Source: Azospirillaceae bacterium (lineage in GTDB: Bacteria > Pseudomonadota > Alphaproteobacteria > Azospirillales > Azospirillaceae). Taken from it: DNA of 64,000 nt. Positions 63,021 through 64,000 of this stretch are shown one piece after another (within the stretch, counting starts at the first letter, position 1; each line of letters begins with the position of its first letter). The stretch is taken from the NCBI GenBank assembly GCA_028283825.1, contig JAPWJW010000003.1:1798501-1862500 (forward strand), written 5' to 3'. Made by a program: the position numbers and the translations under genes. The notes beneath the pieces are model-generated. The model was not told where the DNA came from and did not search any database. It worked only from the letters and a program-made list of their open reading frames with translations.

Positions 63021-64000
63021 ACGATGTGCGCGAGCGCCCGATCGACCCGACGGTGAAGCAGCGCCAGGCGTCGGACCCCCGGACGTCCGTCTGGGTGGGG
63101 GCATCGGCGGGAACCGGCAAGACCAAGGTGCTGACCGACCGGGTGGTGCGGCTGATGCTGGCCGGCACCCTGCCCGGCCGCGTGTTGTGCCTGACCTTCA
63201 CCAAGGCGGCGGCGGCGGAAATGGCCAACCGCATCGCCGAGCGCCTGGCCGGCTGGGCGGTGATGCCGGACGGCGACCTGACCCTGGCGCTGGATGAGCT
63301 GAACGGCCGGCCGCCGACACGGGATGAGGTGCTGACCGCCCGCCGCCTGTTCGCCCGGGTTCTGGACACCGCCGGCGGCATGAAGATCCAGACCATCCAC
63401 GCCTTCTGCCAATCGCTGCTGCGCCGCTTCCCCCTGGAAGCCCGGCTGCCACCGAATTTCGAGGTGATGGACGACCGCACGGCGGCCGAAGCCCTGGCGG
63501 AGGCGCAGGCCCACATGCTGGCCTCGGCCCAGGAACGCCCGGACACGGCCCTGGGCCGGGCGCTGGCCCGCCTGGCCGGCGCCCTGAATGAGGAGAGCTT
63601 CGGCGACCTTTTGGGCGACCTGGTAGCCCAGCGCGGCCGCATCCGCCGCATCCTGGAAAGCCATGGTGGCCTGGACGCCACCATCGCGGCCCTGTTCCGC
63701 CATTTGGGCGTGGCACCGGGGGAGAGCGAGGGGGGCGTGCTGGCCGCCGGCTGCCGCGACGACGTGCTGGACGTGGCGGGCCTGCGCGCCGCCTGCGCCG
63801 CCCTGGCCGAGGGCACCAAGACGGATGTGGAGCGGGGCATCGGCATCCAGCTGTGGCTGGACCAGATCGACCGGCGCGTCGCCGACCTGGACGCCTACCG
63901 CCGCCTGTTCCTGACGGCGGAAGGCACGGTGCGGGCCAAACTGGCCGGCAAGGACGCCACGGCCGCCAACGCCCGCGCGCCGGACATCCTGGCGGCCGAG
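63017..64000 (+). CDS. addA: double-strand break repair helicase AddA, N-terminal part (cut by window edge)
   Basis: The ATG at 63017 overlaps the addB stop, and the frame stays open to the window end (328 codons). Walker A is WVGASAGTGKTKVLTDRVVR near residue 30, motif Ia VLCLTFTKAAAAEMANRI, and MKIQTIHAFCQSLLRRFPLE follows. This is the UvrD/AddA SF1 helicase start; the rest of the helicase and its nuclease domain lie beyond the edge. Confidence 0.95.
   Translation, partial: MNDVRERPIDPTVKQRQASDPRTSVWVGASAGTGKTKVLTDRVVRLMLAGTLPGRVLCLTFTKAAAAEMANRIAERLAGWAVMPDGDLTLALDELNGRPPTRDEVLTARRLFARVLDTAGGMKIQTIHAFCQSLLRRFPLEARLPPNFEVMDDRTAAEALAEAQAHMLASAQERPDTALGRALARLAGALNEESFGDLLGDLVAQRGRIRRILESHGGLDATIAALFRHLGVAPGESEGGVLAAGCRDDVLDVAGLRAACAALAEGTKTDVERGIGIQLWLDQIDRRVADLDAYRRLFLTAEGTVRAKLAGKDATAANARAPDILAAE

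Overview
The window is GC-rich bacterial DNA, gene-dense on both strands. Gene content and order point to an alphaproteobacterium, most likely of the Rhodospirillales/Azospirillum group. The markers are a DivL-type kinase with Tyr in the H-box beside ahcY and a tsaE-amgK-murU-addB-addA operon, a short HprK next to RapZ and a PTS phosphorelay, and a hemW-rdgB-rph / hrcA-grpE block. The genus cannot be fixed from the sequence alone.

Layout. 0-9 kb: end of a NrtR-like regulator, a small unknown gene, an RNA m5U methyltransferase with a thioesterase, an ammonium transporter, a ParE-like toxin-antitoxin pair, an asparaginase with a His-rich N-terminus, a SpoU methyltransferase, gpt and tRNA-Arg(ACG). 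9-16 kb: a GST divergent from a YafY-type regulator, a MarR regulator with a serine hydrolase, a Na/Pi cotransporter, a winged-helix protein and an exported thioredoxin-like protein. 16.7-24.5 kb: a sensor kinase with a FixJ-like regulator, two adjacent OmpR-like regulators with degenerate receivers, then a TonB-dependent receptor plus phytase operon behind a good Pho-box match. 24.5-26.3 kb: a plasmid-type replication module, about ten 15-bp iterons upstream of a RepA-like initiator. 26.3-34 kb: comM, a DUF4160/DUF2442 pair, an isochorismatase-fold protein, hemW, rdgB, rph, hrcA and grpE. 34-43.1 kb: divL, ahcY, a broken VapBC-type module and the EI/HPr/EIIA/RapZ/HprK phosphorelay. 43.4-56.5 kb: a patatin, OxyR with an exported KatG, pyrF-trpF, thpR, an aldo/keto reductase, tesA divergent from an ABC exporter pair, and a BrnTA module with a broken toxin. 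56.5-64 kb: an NADPH-dependent flavin reductase, then tsaE-amgK-murU-addB-addA, running off the right edge.

Two features stand out. The first is the RepA/iteron origin inside a region of core genes that usually lie near the chromosomal origin in alphaproteobacteria; this suggests a chromid, an integrated plasmid origin, or a chromosome with a plasmid-like initiator. The second is a family of 13 intergenic elements of about 100 bp, each with hairpins whose stems change in a compensatory way. Eleven of them start just after a stop codon and point away from that gene, as a 3'-UTR or terminator element would. Functional themes are phosphate acquisition (phytase, receptor, Na/Pi transporter), peroxide defence (OxyR/KatG), cell-wall recycling (AmgK/MurU), recombination (AddAB) and cell-cycle or nitrogen-type PTS signalling.
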